DNA from: Sinomicrobium sp.
GTDB taxonomy: Bacteria > Bacteroidota > Bacteroidia > Flavobacteriales > Flavobacteriaceae
Direction of reading: 5' to 3'
Assembly (NCBI GenBank): GCA_029266035.1
Contig: JAJUFH010000010.1
Coordinates: 24,709-88,708 of the forward strand
Length of the DNA: 64,000 nucleotides
Part shown: one piece after another, positions 63,840-64,000 of the stretch
Layout: the number at the start of each line of letters is the position of its first letter
Numbering within the stretch: the stretch's first letter is position 1
Made by a program: the position numbers and the translations under genes
The notes under the pieces: model-generated
The model's input: only the letters and a program-made list of their open reading frames with translations
Database searches by the model: none
What the model was told of the DNA's origin: nothing

Positions 63840-64000
63840 ATGAAAAAGGAGTTAATAGTCAGGCAATTGGGAGCTCATATTTTAGCCCAAAAAGACAAGT
63901 TTCCGATTATTGCAGTAACCGGCCCCCGGCAATCGGGCAAAACAACACTATTAAAATCACTTTTTGACACATACCGGTATGTTTCGCTCGAAGATCAGGA
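63840..64000 (+). CDS. AAA family ATPase (DUF4143 type), N-terminal part (cut by window edge)
   Basis: About 53 residues are visible from the ATG at 63840: a short lead, then IIAVTGPRQSGKTTLLKSLF with the P-loop GPRQSGKTT, and YRYVSLED. This is the opening of the ATPases that carry a C-terminal DUF4143 domain, common as accessory genes in Bacteroidota and of unknown role. The rest lies outside the window. Confidence 0.8.
   Translation, partial: MKKELIVRQLGAHILAQKDKFPIIAVTGPRQSGKTTLLKSLFDTYRYVSLEDQ

Overview
The window reads as a chromosomal segment of a flavobacterium (Bacteroidota, Flavobacteriaceae-like). The support is a SusC/SusD pair, a SprE/PorW gliding/type IX secretion lipoprotein, a complete moxR-DUF58-batABCDE group, families largely confined to this phylum (DUF4254, DUF4292, DUF5687, DUF6168, DUF6327, HU-CCDC81/SPOR), weak ribosome binding sites, and many starts preceded by the Bacteroidota -7 promoter element TAnnTTTG. 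By eye G+C is in the low to middle forties. I saw no rRNA or tRNA gene, no CRISPR array and no intact insertion sequence. Almost all of the window is core genome.

Layout. 1-5.3 kb: the 5' end of nhaA (reverse), a poorly coding stretch, then surface-sugar genes (UDP-glucuronate decarboxylase, polyprenyl glycosylphosphotransferase, DUF4254, GT9). 5.3-7.6 kb: reverse genes for an AI-2E-type permease and the YtxH / holin-like / DUF6327 stress operon. 7.8-16.7 kb: a LytS-type sensor kinase, a large secreted zinc metalloprotease and a SusC/SusD pair, which looks like a peptide-scavenging locus. 16.7-20.4 kb: a PaaE-like flavin/iron-sulfur reductase, an intergenic repeat, and a two-gene ABC exporter. 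20.5-29.0 kb: sprE, bactofilin, DUF6168 and atpBEFHAG (the beta and epsilon genes are not here).

29.0-29.5 kb is an intergenic patch packed with palindromes. 29.5-36.2 kb holds a lipoprotein and an envelope cluster (flippase, dut, sugar nucleotidyltransferase, TPR protein, DUF4292, EnvC-like). 36.2-41.1 kb: MFS permease, VOC protein, pheS, a small conserved protein, CvpA and a secreted protein. 41.2-43.5 kb: beta carbonic anhydrase plus a SulP anion transporter, probably a bicarbonate module. 44.3 kb: a CDF metal exporter. 45.2-54.7 kb: the Bat operon on the reverse strand (transcription order moxR, DUF58, BatD-like composite, batA, batB, batC, batD, batE).

55.2-64 kb: an SDR oxidoreductase, an AlbA_2 protein paired with a PPP-type phosphatase, a DUF1905 protein, a thioesterase, an HU-CCDC81/SPOR protein, dprA, trpS, a GlsB/YeaQ membrane protein, a PlsC-type acyltransferase, and the start of an AAA ATPase cut by the window edge.

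No wholly new multi-gene system stands out. The best leads are the kinase-protease-SusCD locus without a response regulator, the 42-bp palindrome and its neighbours at 29.1-29.3 kb, the interspersed repeat near 18.0 kb, the composite gene inside the Bat operon, the hairpin between atpE and atpF, and several probable leaderless genes. All product names rest on reading protein motifs by eye; no database search was run.
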